The notes under the pieces were generated by a model. The model worked only from the letters and a program-made list of their open reading frames with translations, searched no databases and was not told the origin of the DNA. From a virus: DNA of 38,634 nucleotides. Positions 1-7,197 of the stretch are shown here, one piece after another. How positions within the stretch are numbered: the first letter of the stretch is position 1; every line of letters starts with the position of its first letter. The stretch lies in IMG/VR virus record IMGVR_UViG_3300035156_000362, positions 1 through 38,634 of that record. One strand, given 5' to 3'. Both the position numbers and the translations under genes were made by a program.

Positions 1-807
1 TCACAGCGGGTCGAACCCGAGGCGGTACCGGCGGGCTTGGTACTCCGGCCACGGCTGGCGACCAGCACGGGCGTCCTCGTCGATCCAGCGGCTGACGAGC
101 GTGTTGAACTCGTGCGTCGCCTGCTTGCCGGTCGCGCGATCGCCGCGGGTGCCGTTGCGGGTGACGCGCATGACGATGGCCAGGCTGGTGAGGACGCGGC
201 CGCGCACGGTCTGGCGGTTGTTCCAGGCGGTGCGATGCTCTGTCGAGCAGAACAGCTTTCCCGGCGTGACCGGGGACCTACACTCGGGGCAGGTGGCGAC
301 CGGGCGGGGTGGCGCTCCTGCGGCGTTCTGCGGGGTCGCGTGTAACACGGGGATCAGGCGGCGAGCGCCTGGGTCGCGGACGCCGGCGGTGAAGTCGGCA
401 TGGGCGACGATGCGCGCGCGGCCGGGGGAGACGGGCTGCTGCCACCAGGCGAGCGCCTCGTACATGTCGGCGACCTCGCGGCGCAGCGGGGTCGGGTCAC
501 GATCGGCGAGGGCGCGGGCGCGGGTGGCGGCGTCGGCGATCTCGGCCGCGAGTTCGTGCGCCCACGCATTGAAATGGCCAGGCTCCCGCCACTCGCCTAG
601 CGTCGCGCGCGCCGGGTCGGCAGCCCAGCGCCACTGCGCGACCAGACAGCGGGCCAGTTCAAGCTTGCGGGTGGCGTCGGCGACGGCCAGCTTGCCCGCC
701 TCGATCATCGCCGGGTATCGCGCTTCGCGTTCGGCGAGCAGGCGGCGCGCGGCGTCGAGCAGGTAGTCGAACACCTCCGGCCGTGCGGCGAAGCGGGGCG
801 GGGTCAT
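1..807 (-). CDS. Zinc-ribbon phage protein, unknown function
   Basis: I do not recognise a named family. The product is about 268 aa if it starts at the ATG at 805-807, which overlaps the stop of the upstream gene in an ATGA arrangement; the reading frame runs on to 903 but that part lies inside the neighbour. The first two thirds are Arg/Ala-rich and helical. The C-terminal part has a CPEC pair followed by FCS and an HR..WNNR stretch, as seen in small treble-clef or zinc-ribbon domains that end in a basic helix, so nucleic-acid binding is a reasonable inference. It is the last gene on this strand at the left edge and is translationally coupled to the PAPS-reductase-like gene, so it probably belongs to the same early modification operon. 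Confidence 0.75.
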   Translation of the reverse strand: MTPPRFAARPEVFDYLLDAARRLLAEREARYPAMIEAGKLAVADATRKLELARCLVAQWRWAADPARATLGEWREPGHFNAWAHELAAEIADAATRARALADRDPTPLRREVADMYEALAWWQQPVSPGRARIVAHADFTAGVRDPGARRLIPVLHATPQNAAGAPPRPVATCPECRSPVTPGKLFCSTEHRTAWNNRQTVRGRVLTSLAIVMRVTRNGTRGDRATGKQATHEFNTLVSRWIDEDARAGRQPWPEYQARRYRLGFDPL

Positions 808-2009
808 GCGCCCACGAGGTCGCGAAAGAGGATGGGCTGCACCGTGCCGTCCTGATTGACCTGGTCGAGCCAAGCTGCGGCGCTCGGCTCGTCGCCATCC
901 CACTTATTCGGGAAGGTGTGCGCGGCGATCAGCTCGCGGATGCGCGCCTCTTCCTCCCCGTTAATCAGGTCGACGCGCGCGCGACGCTGGATGTCGAGGA
1001 CCTGTACCAGCGCGATCGCGCGCGCTTCTAGCGTCAGCGGGCCCATTCGCTGCGGGTTCTTAGCGATGGAGCCATCCTTCAGCCGCTCAACGCCAGACTT
1101 GCGCAGCCGCTGGGCGGGCTCGCGCATCCAGCGGTAGAGCGGCTTCAGCTCCAGCAGCGGCGTGAGGTGCGTCCATGCCGGCATGGCGCAGATGACTTCG
1201 AGCGCAGTGTCCCGAGCTGCGAGTGGACAGCCGATGCAACCGGTGCGCGCGTTAATCTCGGTAGCGTCGTCACCGCCGTACGCATCCGCGAGGATGGCTG
1301 TCGGCCAGCCGCCGAACTCCGGCTGCGGCGCGTAGACCTTCAGCCAGTCCCAGACCGTGCAGACCCGCCAGTGGAGCAGCGGTGCGAGGGTGGCGATGCG
1401 GCCGCGGATGCCCTTGGCGTCCGGCAGGACCTGTTGGTACCAGCCCTGACCGCATTCGGCGCCGTCCTTCGAACAAGACATGGCGATCCGTCCGTCGCGG
1501 ACCGCGCTCTCGCCCTCTCGCACGCCGGTCAGCATCAGGGCGCTGCCGGGCAATGCCGCGATCGCTTCGCCCAGCGCCGCGGCCATGGGCTCGACCTTGA
1601 TCTGGCGGGTACACCAGCGGAGCGTGTTGTTATTGGGCGGCGGTACGCCGCGACCGAGGATGTAGACCATGAACCGCTTGTCGAGCGGAGCGGTGACGAC
1701 AACCACGCGGATCCAGTTGCGCGCGCGCAGCATGTTCATCATCAAATCGGCCGCGCGCTGGAGCGGCGGCAGCTCGAGCCGCGTGTCCGCGTAGAAAACA
1801 TAGAGCACTTCGGGCTGCGGCAGCTCGCCCGCGTCGATAAGGTGGACGAGCAGCGTCACCAGCGCAGTGCTGTCCTTGCCTCCCGACCACGCGAGGGCGA
1901 CGTGCTGATGCGCTGGCCAGTAGGCACGCAGCGAGGCGAGGGTCATCTCGACCATCTCCTCGTGGAGCATGCGCACGCCACGCGCGAATAGGTTGTCGAC
2001 GGCAGTCAT
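804..2009 (-). CDS. PAPS reductase / DndC-like ATP pyrophosphatase
   Basis: A 401-aa protein of the adenine nucleotide alpha-hydrolase (PAPS reductase, PF01507-like) family. The PP-loop SGGKDST is at residues 42-48, and a GVREGES segment near residues 162-168 matches the conserved G-x-R-x-x-(E/Q)-S element of DndC and CysH. Cysteines at 133 (in RWCTRQIK), 186, 217, 258 and 261 (CIGC) could ligate an Fe-S cluster, as DndC does; this is inferred. DndC activates substrate by adenylation for DNA phosphorothioation, but no dndA, dndD or dndE homologue is visible here. The gene overlaps the C5 methyltransferase stop (2006-2009) and is coupled to the downstream zinc-ribbon gene. Function in DNA, RNA or nucleotide modification is likely, but the substrate cannot be read from sequence. 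Confidence 0.85.
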   Translation of the reverse strand: MTAVDNLFARGVRMLHEEMVEMTLASLRAYWPAHQHVALAWSGGKDSTALVTLLVHLIDAGELPQPEVLYVFYADTRLELPPLQRAADLMMNMLRARNWIRVVVVTAPLDKRFMVYILGRGVPPPNNNTLRWCTRQIKVEPMAAALGEAIAALPGSALMLTGVREGESAVRDGRIAMSCSKDGAECGQGWYQQVLPDAKGIRGRIATLAPLLHWRVCTVWDWLKVYAPQPEFGGWPTAILADAYGGDDATEINARTGCIGCPLAARDTALEVICAMPAWTHLTPLLELKPLYRWMREPAQRLRKSGVERLKDGSIAKNPQRMGPLTLEARAIALVQVLDIQRRARVDLINGEEEARIRELIAAHTFPNKWDGDEPSAAAWLDQVNQDGTVQPILFRDLVGA

Positions 2010-3844
2010 GCCGCCACCTGCTCGGCCGCGATCGCGACGTTGGCGCGGACGAGGGCTTCGGCCATTTGCGGACAGACGCTGTTGCCGATCATCCTGATCT
2101 GCGCGGTTTTGGTCAGCGGCTCGCCGTTCGGGCCGGGCGCGTCGAGGATGTAGCTGTCGGGGAAGCCTTGGGCGCGGGCGAGCTCGCGCGGGGTGAGCAT
2201 CCGCATGCCGATGTCGACCAGCACGTAGGTCGCGGCCTCGATCGTCACGGTGACGACGGCAAACGTGTCCTTGCTCGAAAGCGTGTGGATCGGTGCGTCA
2301 AGAGCCTGCCCGACTGCGCCCGTTCCATAATACTTGATCAGGAAGGCGGCGGTGCGGGTGGCGCGCTCCATCAGTTCGGGCGGGAGCGCGTCGGCGGGGA
2401 CCATCGTCGTCTCGACCAGCCGCTGCGTCGTGCCGCGCCCGACGATCGTCGACAGCGGGCGCGTGGCGGGGTGGCCGACCATGCCGGTGTTCGCCTGCTC
2501 CATGTGCGCGCAGACGACGGCGTGATGCTGACCCTCGCTGGTGACTGTCTTGACCGGCTGGAGCGGGTCGCCCTGTCCGCCGTTCGTGTTCGAGGTGTAG
2601 AAGTGCGACAGGAAGCTGGTGACGACCGCAGCTGGCCCCCCGCTGGCTAGCACCGTGGGGGCTGGCTCCGCAGCGGAGGCGCCGGCAGAACGCGTCTTGA
2701 ACTTCTCCAAGTGGGCGGTGACGAGGCCGTGCTTGCCGCCGCCCGATACGACGGTGCGGGCGGGCTGGTCGAGGCCAGGGACGCGGGGCTCTTGCCCCGG
2801 CCGCTCGCCATAACCCATCATGATCAGTGTCGCGCTGGTTGCCGCCAGTTCGCCACGGCTGGCGGTGGTGACGGTGCGGAGCGGCTCGTCCGGGCTGTGT
2901 GTTCGCTCGCCGCCCGCGTGGGTGATGGGTACGATCGCGGCGTTGACGATCGCGGCGTCGGCCTTTGCGGTCTGCGTCGGCCACGGCACGTCGATCGATC
3001 GTTCCGGGCTCTGACCGCGCCTGCCGCCGACGCCGACGACGAACGGCCGCGCGGCGTTGACGACGTATCGCATCACCCCGTGCGCGATGCGGCGCTTGGT
3101 GGTGTCCTTCAGCTCGCGGGTGCGGGAGAAGATCGACGGGCAGGGGAGCGACCAGTCGATGATCTCGGCGGCGGTGCGCCACGGCAGGCGCTCGCCGCGC
3201 TCGACCTCGGCAGAGTCTCGCTTCCCGTGCGTGGGCGTCGGCCAGACGATCGGCAGGCCGTCGCGCCTGGCGATCAGGAACAGGCGTTTGCGGCTGGTGG
3301 GCGCGCCGAAGTCGCAGGCGCGCAGCTCGCGCCACTGGACGCGATAGCCCTGGCGCTTGAGCGCGCGGACCCACAGGTCGAAGGTCTCGCCGCGACGGTC
3401 GGGGCAGGGGCGGTGCTTGCCCTCCGCGTCCTGGACCAGCGGCCCCCACTGGCGAAACTCCTCGACGTTCTCGAGCATGATGATCGCGGGTGCGCCGCGG
3501 CCGTCCGGCGTCGCCTTGCGCAGCCGCTCCGCCCAGTGGACGACGATCCAGGCGAGGTCGCGGATGTTCTTCTCGACCGGCTTGCCGCCCTTCGCCTTGC
3601 TGTGGTGCTTGCAGTCGGGGGAGAACCAGGCGAGCGCGACCGGCGCGCCGCCCGTCGCCTCCAGCGGGTCGACCGCCATGATCGACTGGCAGAAGTGGCG
3701 GCTGGCGGGGTGGTTCGCGAGGTGCATCGCGACGGCCTCCGGATCGTGGTTGATCGCCACGTCGACCGCGCGGCCGAGCGCCGCCTCGATCCCGGTCGAC
3801 GCGCCACCACCGCCGGCGAAGTTGTCGATGACGAGGGGGGTCAC
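2006..3844 (-). CDS. Phage-type DNA cytosine-5 methyltransferase
   Basis: About 612 aa starting at a GTG (3842-3844) that overlaps the stop of the HD-domain gene. Motif I is FAGGGGASTG (residues 9-18). Motif IV is SPDC with catalytic C78 in place of the usual PPC, a variant I associate with phage enzymes. Motif VI is ENV at 125-127 and motif VIII is RKRLFLIAR at 185-193. The C-terminus carries the motif IX/X region (RELARAQGFP, then IRMIGNSV). The stretch between motifs VIII and IX is unusually long (about 300 aa) and contains several copies of a P-x-x-T-(V/I/L) unit followed by a G-rich turn and a Val pair. All catalytic parts are present, so it should methylate cytosine in DNA, perhaps for protection from host restriction. 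It lies in the leftward operon downstream of two repressor operators. Confidence 0.92.
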   Translation of the reverse strand: MTPLVIDNFAGGGGASTGIEAALGRAVDVAINHDPEAVAMHLANHPASRHFCQSIMAVDPLEATGGAPVALAWFSPDCKHHSKAKGGKPVEKNIRDLAWIVVHWAERLRKATPDGRGAPAIIMLENVEEFRQWGPLVQDAEGKHRPCPDRRGETFDLWVRALKRQGYRVQWRELRACDFGAPTSRKRLFLIARRDGLPIVWPTPTHGKRDSAEVERGERLPWRTAAEIIDWSLPCPSIFSRTRELKDTTKRRIAHGVMRYVVNAARPFVVGVGGRRGQSPERSIDVPWPTQTAKADAAIVNAAIVPITHAGGERTHSPDEPLRTVTTASRGELAATSATLIMMGYGERPGQEPRVPGLDQPARTVVSGGGKHGLVTAHLEKFKTRSAGASAAEPAPTVLASGGPAAVVTSFLSHFYTSNTNGGQGDPLQPVKTVTSEGQHHAVVCAHMEQANTGMVGHPATRPLSTIVGRGTTQRLVETTMVPADALPPELMERATRTAAFLIKYYGTGAVGQALDAPIHTLSSKDTFAVVTVTIEAATYVLVDIGMRMLTPRELARAQGFPDSYILDAPGPNGEPLTKTAQIRMIGNSVCPQMAEALVRANVAIAAEQVAA

Positions 3845-4435
3845 TGTTGCAGCTCCGAGAACCGGCGGAGGAACTGCTCCTTCGCCTCTCCCGGCCCCCA
3901 GCAGCGCAGATCGACGTGCACAGGCTCGACGCCCGCGAACAGCGGCCATTCGCCTTCGGGGCTCGGGGGCATCAGCGCGAAGCGTTCGGCCTGCAGCATC
4001 TGCAGGTCCGCGTTCTTGATCTCGGCAGCGTCGGTGCCCGCGACCCTGAAGCGGTACGCGATGGCTTGTTCGATGTTGCTCTCGACGATCTTGTAGGTGC
4101 CGAGCAGCGACTTGAGCGGCCGGGTGACGTCGCCGATGAACGCCTCCGCCGCATCGTGCATGAGAGCCGACAGGCTCAGGTGCTGCGGGACAAGGAAGCT
4201 TGCGTGCCAACTGTGCTCGGCCACCGAGTAGAACTCGCGGCACTGACCAGCGAAGCGGCAGGTGTTGGATAGCCCGTGAGCGATGTCCTCGATCGAGAAC
4301 TCGCTGTTGAACGGATCGAGCAGGTCGAAGTACGACCCCTGACTGGAGCAGGATCGTCGGACCCACGGCCGTCTTCACGCGTGGATCGTCACGCTGCCCG
4401 GCCATGGGCGGAAGCGGGTAAGCGGGGCCGCTCAT
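3841..4435 (-). CDS. HD-domain phosphohydrolase (YfbR-like), apparently frameshifted
   Basis: Two overlapping reading frames together make one recognisable protein. The first frame starts at ATG 4433-4435 (MSGPAYPLPPMAG) and reads to ILLQSG. The second frame reads SYFDLLDP, then EDIAHGLSNTCRFAGQCREF, then YSVAEHSWH, the HD pair ALMHDAAEAFIGD and a VTRPLK segment, ending at 3841. The order matches phage HD phosphohydrolases related to 5'-nucleotidase YfbR. The second frame meets a stop at 4375-4377 and has no ATG or TTG start, only a GTG at 4222-4224 inside the domain. The join needs a +1 shift in a run of four G (minus strand) near 4338-4341. A one-base insertion, an assembly error or programmed frameshifting would each explain it. 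The likely role is nucleotide metabolism during infection. Confidence 0.75.
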
Positions 4436-4641
4436 GGCCGTCCGCCCCACCAGGCGCCGCCCAGACCGACCACGACGACGAGAACGATCGCTGCGGTGCA
4501 GATTACCGCGAGCAGACCGTCGAGGTAGGCGTCTAGCCCTTCGTCGTCGGGCTCCGGCCGAAGCGGCAGGTTCTCCTCACGCGCGCGCCATCGTCCCAGC
4601 GTGGCTTGTAGATCGCGTGTCCCGCCCGAAGCTGGTGGCAA
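4432..4641 (-). CDS. Possible small membrane protein, start unclear
   Basis: A reading frame ending at 4432 encodes an acidic stretch followed by one strongly hydrophobic segment (AVICTAAIVLVVVVGLGG) and a short basic tail. Its stop overlaps the start of the HD-domain gene in an ATGA arrangement, which favours a real gene. No ATG or GTG lies close upstream; the nearest candidate I found is a TTG at 4639-4641, about 109 bases inside the thermonuclease gene. If real it would be a one-span membrane protein of 69 aa or less. I recognise no family, and the frame could simply be open by chance in GC-rich sequence. Confidence 0.27.
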   Translation of the reverse strand: MPPASGGTRDLQATLGRWRAREENLPLRPEPDDEGLDAYLDGLLAVICTAAIVLVVVVGLGGAWWGGRP

Positions 4642-4973
4642 GACAGGTCCGTGCCGTTCACGCTCACCATGGCCAGCGTCCTCCCGTATTGGTCGGTCCC
4701 GACCCTGCGGATCAGCGGGGAGCCCGAGCGCAGCAGCGCGGAGAGGCTCGCCTTTGCCGCCTGCGGGTTGCCCCGAGCGCAGGTCCGACCGCGTCGGCAG
4801 TGCCCCGGCATCTCCGGCGAATCGATCGCCAGCAAACGGATGCGCTCCGAACCGCAGCGGATCGTGTCGCCGTCCGTCGGGCGGCATTGGATCGTAGAAG
4901 CGGCCGCTTGCCGTGCTGGTGTCGCTCCAATCGTGGGCGATGTCGAAACGAGCAAAAGCAACAGCGTCAGCAT
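4533..4973 (-). CDS. Secreted thermonuclease (SNase-like)
   Basis: A 146-aa staphylococcal-nuclease-fold protein. The ATG at 4971-4973 has a good AAGGGAGAG ribosome site just upstream. An N-terminal hydrophobic run (LTLLLLLVST) looks like a signal peptide, so it probably acts in the periplasm or outside. Family landmarks in order are DGDT (34-37), R46, the IDSPE segment with E54, and DQYGR with R98, which correspond to the Ca-binding Asp residues and the Arg-Glu-Arg catalytic set of S. aureus nuclease. Several added Cys residues may form disulphides. It is the first gene of the leftward operon, about 120 bases downstream of the nearest repressor operator, so it should be silent in the lysogen and early in lytic growth. 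Degradation of extracellular or host DNA is inferred. Confidence 0.88.
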   Translation of the reverse strand: MLTLLLLLVSTSPTIGATPARQAAASTIQCRPTDGDTIRCGSERIRLLAIDSPEMPGHCRRGRTCARGNPQAAKASLSALLRSGSPLIRRVGTDQYGRTLAMVSVNGTDLSCHQLRAGHAIYKPRWDDGARVRRTCRFGRSPTTKG

Positions 4974-5089
4974 GGGGCTCTCCCTTGCACCGGAGCGACG
5001 GCACGGGAACGGGAAAGCCGCTCGGTTCCGGATTGATCGGGTCGAGGTGCTGCATCGCGGCGTTCCGTTGGGCGGTATGCCCACGCCGC

Positions 5090-5119
5090 TTATTTCCATA
5101 TCGGAAAGTTACCCGTCAA
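5090..5119 (-). promoter_or_regulatory. Candidate leftward early promoter (pL-like)
   Basis: On the minus strand TTGACG (5114-5119) is a good -35 match lying between the two operator copies. The region 16-18 bases further on falls inside OL1 but has only a weak -10 match. Repressor bound at either operator would block polymerase. The position ahead of the thermonuclease operon supports the assignment; the -10 does not stand on its own. Confidence 0.4.
5093..5107. promoter_or_regulatory. Repressor operator OL1 (15-bp inverted repeat)
   Basis: TTTCCATATCGGAAA, arms TTTCC/GGAAA around a 5-bp centre. It matches the same 15-bp pattern found four more times around the immunity genes. It covers the expected -10 region of a leftward promoter whose -35 candidate is TTGACG. 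Confidence 0.7.
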
Positions 5120-5128
5120 GTATATTTG

Positions 5129-5143
5129 TTGCCATATCGGCAA
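5129..5143. promoter_or_regulatory. Repressor operator OL2 (15-bp inverted repeat)
   Basis: TTGCCATATCGGCAA, arms TTGCC/GGCAA. Its centre is 36 bases from the centre of OL1. It could also affect rightward transcription into the small gene that starts at 5211. Confidence 0.7.
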
Positions 5144-5210
5144 GTAGAAGCTGTCGCTTGATTTCTGTTCCTGCCTCGTTCCACCTTTGACCGACGGGAT
5201 GGAGTGAGTC

Positions 5211-5438
5211 GTGGGCGACACCATAGTGGCATATTGGTATCGGGCGCTGTGTTTCGGGCGTCCTGTCGGGCCGTGGCGGAGCTGCTCGAAGCAGGTGCAG
5301 GACGATCTAAGGGCCGAGGGGCTCGGCTCCGTTGACGAGCGGGGCCGGTTCTATGTGACCGTCCCCGGCGACATCGAGCGCCTGTCGGTTCCAATGAACT
5401 TCGAGGAGTGGGAAGCGAACGGGCGACGAGCTGCGTGA
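5211..5438 (+). CDS. Small protein beside the immunity repressor, unknown
   Basis: A 75-aa product from a GTG start with GGAG six bases upstream. I recognise no family; it has an aromatic N-terminus (IVAYWYRALCF), a central FYVTVPG strand and an acidic EEWE segment near the end. It sits between the left operator pair and the repressor gene, is transcribed towards the repressor, and stops three bases before the repressor's stop. Its start is 68 bases downstream of OL2, so the same repressor may control it. The location recalls accessory immunity genes in lambdoid phages (rex, antirepressors), but nothing in the sequence fixes a function. Confidence 0.55.
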   Translation: MGDTIVAYWYRALCFGRPVGPWRSCSKQVQDDLRAEGLGSVDERGRFYVTVPGDIERLSVPMNFEEWEANGRRAA

Positions 5439-5441
5439 CGC

Positions 5442-6017
5442 TCAGCGGGTTCTGTAGAGCGCGGTTACCCGACCGATGAGCGTGAACGGCTCTTCTCCAA
5501 TCGCGATCGGCTGGTGCACCGGGTTGGTGGACCTCGGCTCCAAGCGAGCCGGGTGTTCGGCGTACTGCTTGAAGGTGGTCTCGCCTGCCTGATTGATCAC
5601 GACGTAGAGCCGGCCAGGAAACAGCGCCTTGTCGTCGGGATCGACGACGACCCTGCCGCCTGAGGCGATCTCCAGATCCATCGAGTCTCCGTCAACTTCC
5701 AGCGCAAATGAGCGGGGCGGAGTCGAGGTGCGGTCCATCGCCATGTGACCTAACGGGCGCTGCACCTCCTCGCGCCAAGTGCCAGCGACGACTTGGCCGA
5801 TAACCGGGATCATGACCGTTGCCGTGCCCTCGACCTCCCCCGCCGGGTCGGCGAGCAATGCTTCCAGCTTCTTCATCTCGTGGTACTTGAAGGGGCGCGT
5901 GCCACCGGGCCCGAGCGATTTCGAAATGGTCACTGGGGTTACGCCGAGGGCATTCGCGAGGTCGACCTGCTGCAGCCCGCGTGCCTTCATCCGTGCCCTG
6001 ATCTCTTCCTTGTCCAT
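5442..6017 (-). CDS. LexA/CI-like phage repressor with peptidase S24 domain
   Basis: A 191-aa protein from the ATG at 6015-6017; the frame stays open further upstream, but this start gives the normal length and leaves the operators outside the gene. Residues 1-50 form an HTH (GLQQVDLANALGVTPVTISK). The C-terminal S24 domain has an Ala-Gly candidate cleavage site (A78-G79 in VVAGT), catalytic Ser112 in GDSMD and Lys150 in TTFKQY. The Ser-Lys dyad is intact, so RecA-stimulated self-cleavage and SOS induction are expected from the family. It is divergent from the Cro-like gene with three matching operators between them, which predicts autoregulation, and two more operators lie ahead of the leftward operon. 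This is the lysogeny switch. Confidence 0.93.
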   Translation of the reverse strand: MDKEEIRARMKARGLQQVDLANALGVTPVTISKSLGPGGTRPFKYHEMKKLEALLADPAGEVEGTATVMIPVIGQVVAGTWREEVQRPLGHMAMDRTSTPPRSFALEVDGDSMDLEIASGGRVVVDPDDKALFPGRLYVVINQAGETTFKQYAEHPARLEPRSTNPVHQPIAIGEEPFTLIGRVTALYRTR

Positions 6018-6039
6018 ATTTGGGACTTCAAACGGTCGC

Positions 6040-6054
6040 TTGCCAATATGGCAA
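6040..6054. promoter_or_regulatory. Repressor operator OR, repressor-proximal copy
   Basis: TTGCCAATATGGCAA, arms TTGCC/GGCAA. It is 22 bases upstream of the repressor start codon and directly abuts the next copy, so cooperative binding is plausible. Confidence 0.7.
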
Positions 6055-6069
6055 TTACCGATGCGGAAA
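6055..6069. promoter_or_regulatory. Repressor operator OR, middle copy
   Basis: TTACCGATGCGGAAA, the least symmetrical of the five copies. It starts at the base after the previous copy, so the pair is head to tail with no gap. Confidence 0.6.
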
Positions 6070-6088
6070 GATTTAGCTTGATTTGAGG

Positions 6089-6103
6089 TTTCCGTATCGG
6101 CAA
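6089..6103. promoter_or_regulatory. Repressor operator OR, cro-proximal copy
   Basis: TTTCCGTATCGGCAA. It ends ten bases before the Cro-like ATG and would overlap any rightward promoter, for example TTGATT at 6078-6083 with a weak -10 near 6101. The Cro-like gene shows no Shine-Dalgarno site, so its mRNA may be nearly leaderless. Confidence 0.65.
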
Positions 6104-6113
6104 CATTGCCGGA

Positions 6114-6443
6114 ATGGAACAGTTCGCCAACGCACTCATCGACGCGATGGGCGGCACCGTCGCGGTAGCCGAGCTCACCAATGCGCCGCCTTCGTCCGTC
6201 TCGCGGTGGCGGAAAGACCTGAGCGGCTCCCGCCTCAACCACCTCGTCCGAACCGCTCGCATGGAGCGCCCGGAGCTCGACCTGGGCGAGCTCGCCGATC
6301 GGCACGGGGTGGCCTTGCCGGAGGCGGTGGCGAGCGAGGGGGGCGAGGCTGATCATGTGCGCGAGCATGCGCGCGCGGAGGGGGATGGGTCACCCGGAAA
6401 CGCGGACGATCTTTCCGCCACGCCGGCGGAGATCGCAGCGTGA
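6114..6443 (+). CDS. Cro-like HTH regulator
   Basis: A 109-aa protein whose first 45 residues form a short HTH: TVAVAELTNAPPSSVSRWRK is a typical helix-turn-helix with Trp-Arg in the recognition helix. The rest is acidic and probably disordered. It is the first rightward gene, divergent from the S24 repressor across three operators, which is the position of cro in lambdoid phages. No clear ribosome site precedes ATG 6114; a second in-frame ATG at about 6147 would remove part of the HTH and is less likely. The stop overlaps the next GTG start. Role inferred: represses the repressor gene during lytic growth. Confidence 0.75.
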   Translation: MEQFANALIDAMGGTVAVAELTNAPPSSVSRWRKDLSGSRLNHLVRTARMERPELDLGELADRHGVALPEAVASEGGEADHVREHARAEGDGSPGNADDLSATPAEIAA

Positions 6444-6916
6444 GGGCGACGACGCCCGAGAAGCTCGCGCTCAAGCGCGCCACCGGGGAGATGATCCGCG
6501 GTGTCGGAGGGCTCGAGGCAGCGGCGGGGTTCTGCCGGGTCGGCAAGTCCGTGCTCGGCTGCAACCAGTCGCCCAACGAACCGGACAGCTTCGTCGCGCT
6601 TGACGTGCTGGCGGACCTCGAGCCGCTCGCCCGTGGTCGCGAAGGCTGGCCGCACGTCACCCGTGCGCTGGCGGCGCAGCAGGGCTTCGCGCTCGTCAAG
6701 CTGCCCGACGCGCTGCCGGAGGCGGGCGACCTGCTCCACCTGGTGGCGCGGCAGGCACGGGAGGGCGGCGCGATCGCCTCGGCGATCTGCGCGGCGCTGG
6801 CGGACGGCAAGGTCGATGCTGACGAAGCGCGGGCTGCGCGAAAGCAGGTCGCCGACCTGATCGACGTGGCGGTGGCGATGGATGCGGCGCTGGCCGCGAT
6901 CGAAGGGAAACGATGA
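6440..6916 (+). CDS. CII-like phage regulatory protein
   Basis: A 158-aa product from GTG 6440, coupled to the Cro-like gene. The N-terminal part (GGLEAAAGFCRVGKSVL, then a DVLADLEPLA segment) resembles the phage regulatory CII-type family found second in the early operon of many alphaproteobacterial prophages, with an HTH-like start. The C-terminal half is an Ala-rich helical region (DGKVDADEARAARKQVADLI) likely to oligomerise. Its place right after cro supports a role in the lysis-lysogeny decision or early gene activation. Assignment is from family feel and position rather than diagnostic residues. Confidence 0.6.
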   Translation: MRATTPEKLALKRATGEMIRGVGGLEAAAGFCRVGKSVLGCNQSPNEPDSFVALDVLADLEPLARGREGWPHVTRALAAQQGFALVKLPDALPEAGDLLHLVARQAREGGAIASAICAALADGKVDADEARAARKQVADLIDVAVAMDAALAAIEGKR

Positions 6917-7197
6917 TGGTGAAGATGCACCTCGGGGCGAAGGTCCCGAACGAAGGCGCGCGCCGGCTGGCGTGGTGGATCGGACGCGAGCATCGCGGCG
7001 ACGTGCGGGTCGCAGCGCGCGATCTGCCCGGCTGCGGCGAGACCACGGTCGAGCGGATGCTGGCGGGCGAGGTCGTCCCCGGCGCGGTGCTGACCCAGGT
7101 ACTGATGCAGCGCGCCGGGATCGGCTGGCGGCTGTGGCAGAAGCCGCCCGCCGGCGGCTGGTTCGAGAACCCCGAGCAGGCGCTGCAGGCGGCGTGA
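6913..7197 (+). CDS. Small HTH-like protein, unknown
   Basis: A 94-aa basic protein starting at ATG 6913, which overlaps the preceding stop in an ATGATG run. The centre (VRVAARDLPGCGETTVERML) could be a helix-turn-helix, and the C-terminus is Trp-rich (WRLWQKPPAGGWF). I do not recognise a named family. It is coupled to genes on both sides, so it belongs to the early regulatory block and is probably DNA binding. Confidence 0.65.
   Translation: MMVKMHLGAKVPNEGARRLAWWIGREHRGDVRVAARDLPGCGETTVERMLAGEVVPGAVLTQVLMQRAGIGWRLWQKPPAGGWFENPEQALQAA

Noticed and set aside
804-2009. Full Dnd phosphorothioation system
   Set aside because: Only a DndC-like protein is present; no cysteine desulfurase, DndD ATPase or DndE-like gene is nearby.
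2711-4096. 461-codon open frame on the plus strand
   Set aside because: Antisense of the C5 methyltransferase and HD gene, whose motifs are unmistakable.
6106-6120. Sixth operator-like site at the Cro start codon
   Set aside because: TTGCC...GGAAC keeps only part of one arm and overlaps the ATG; too weak to list.
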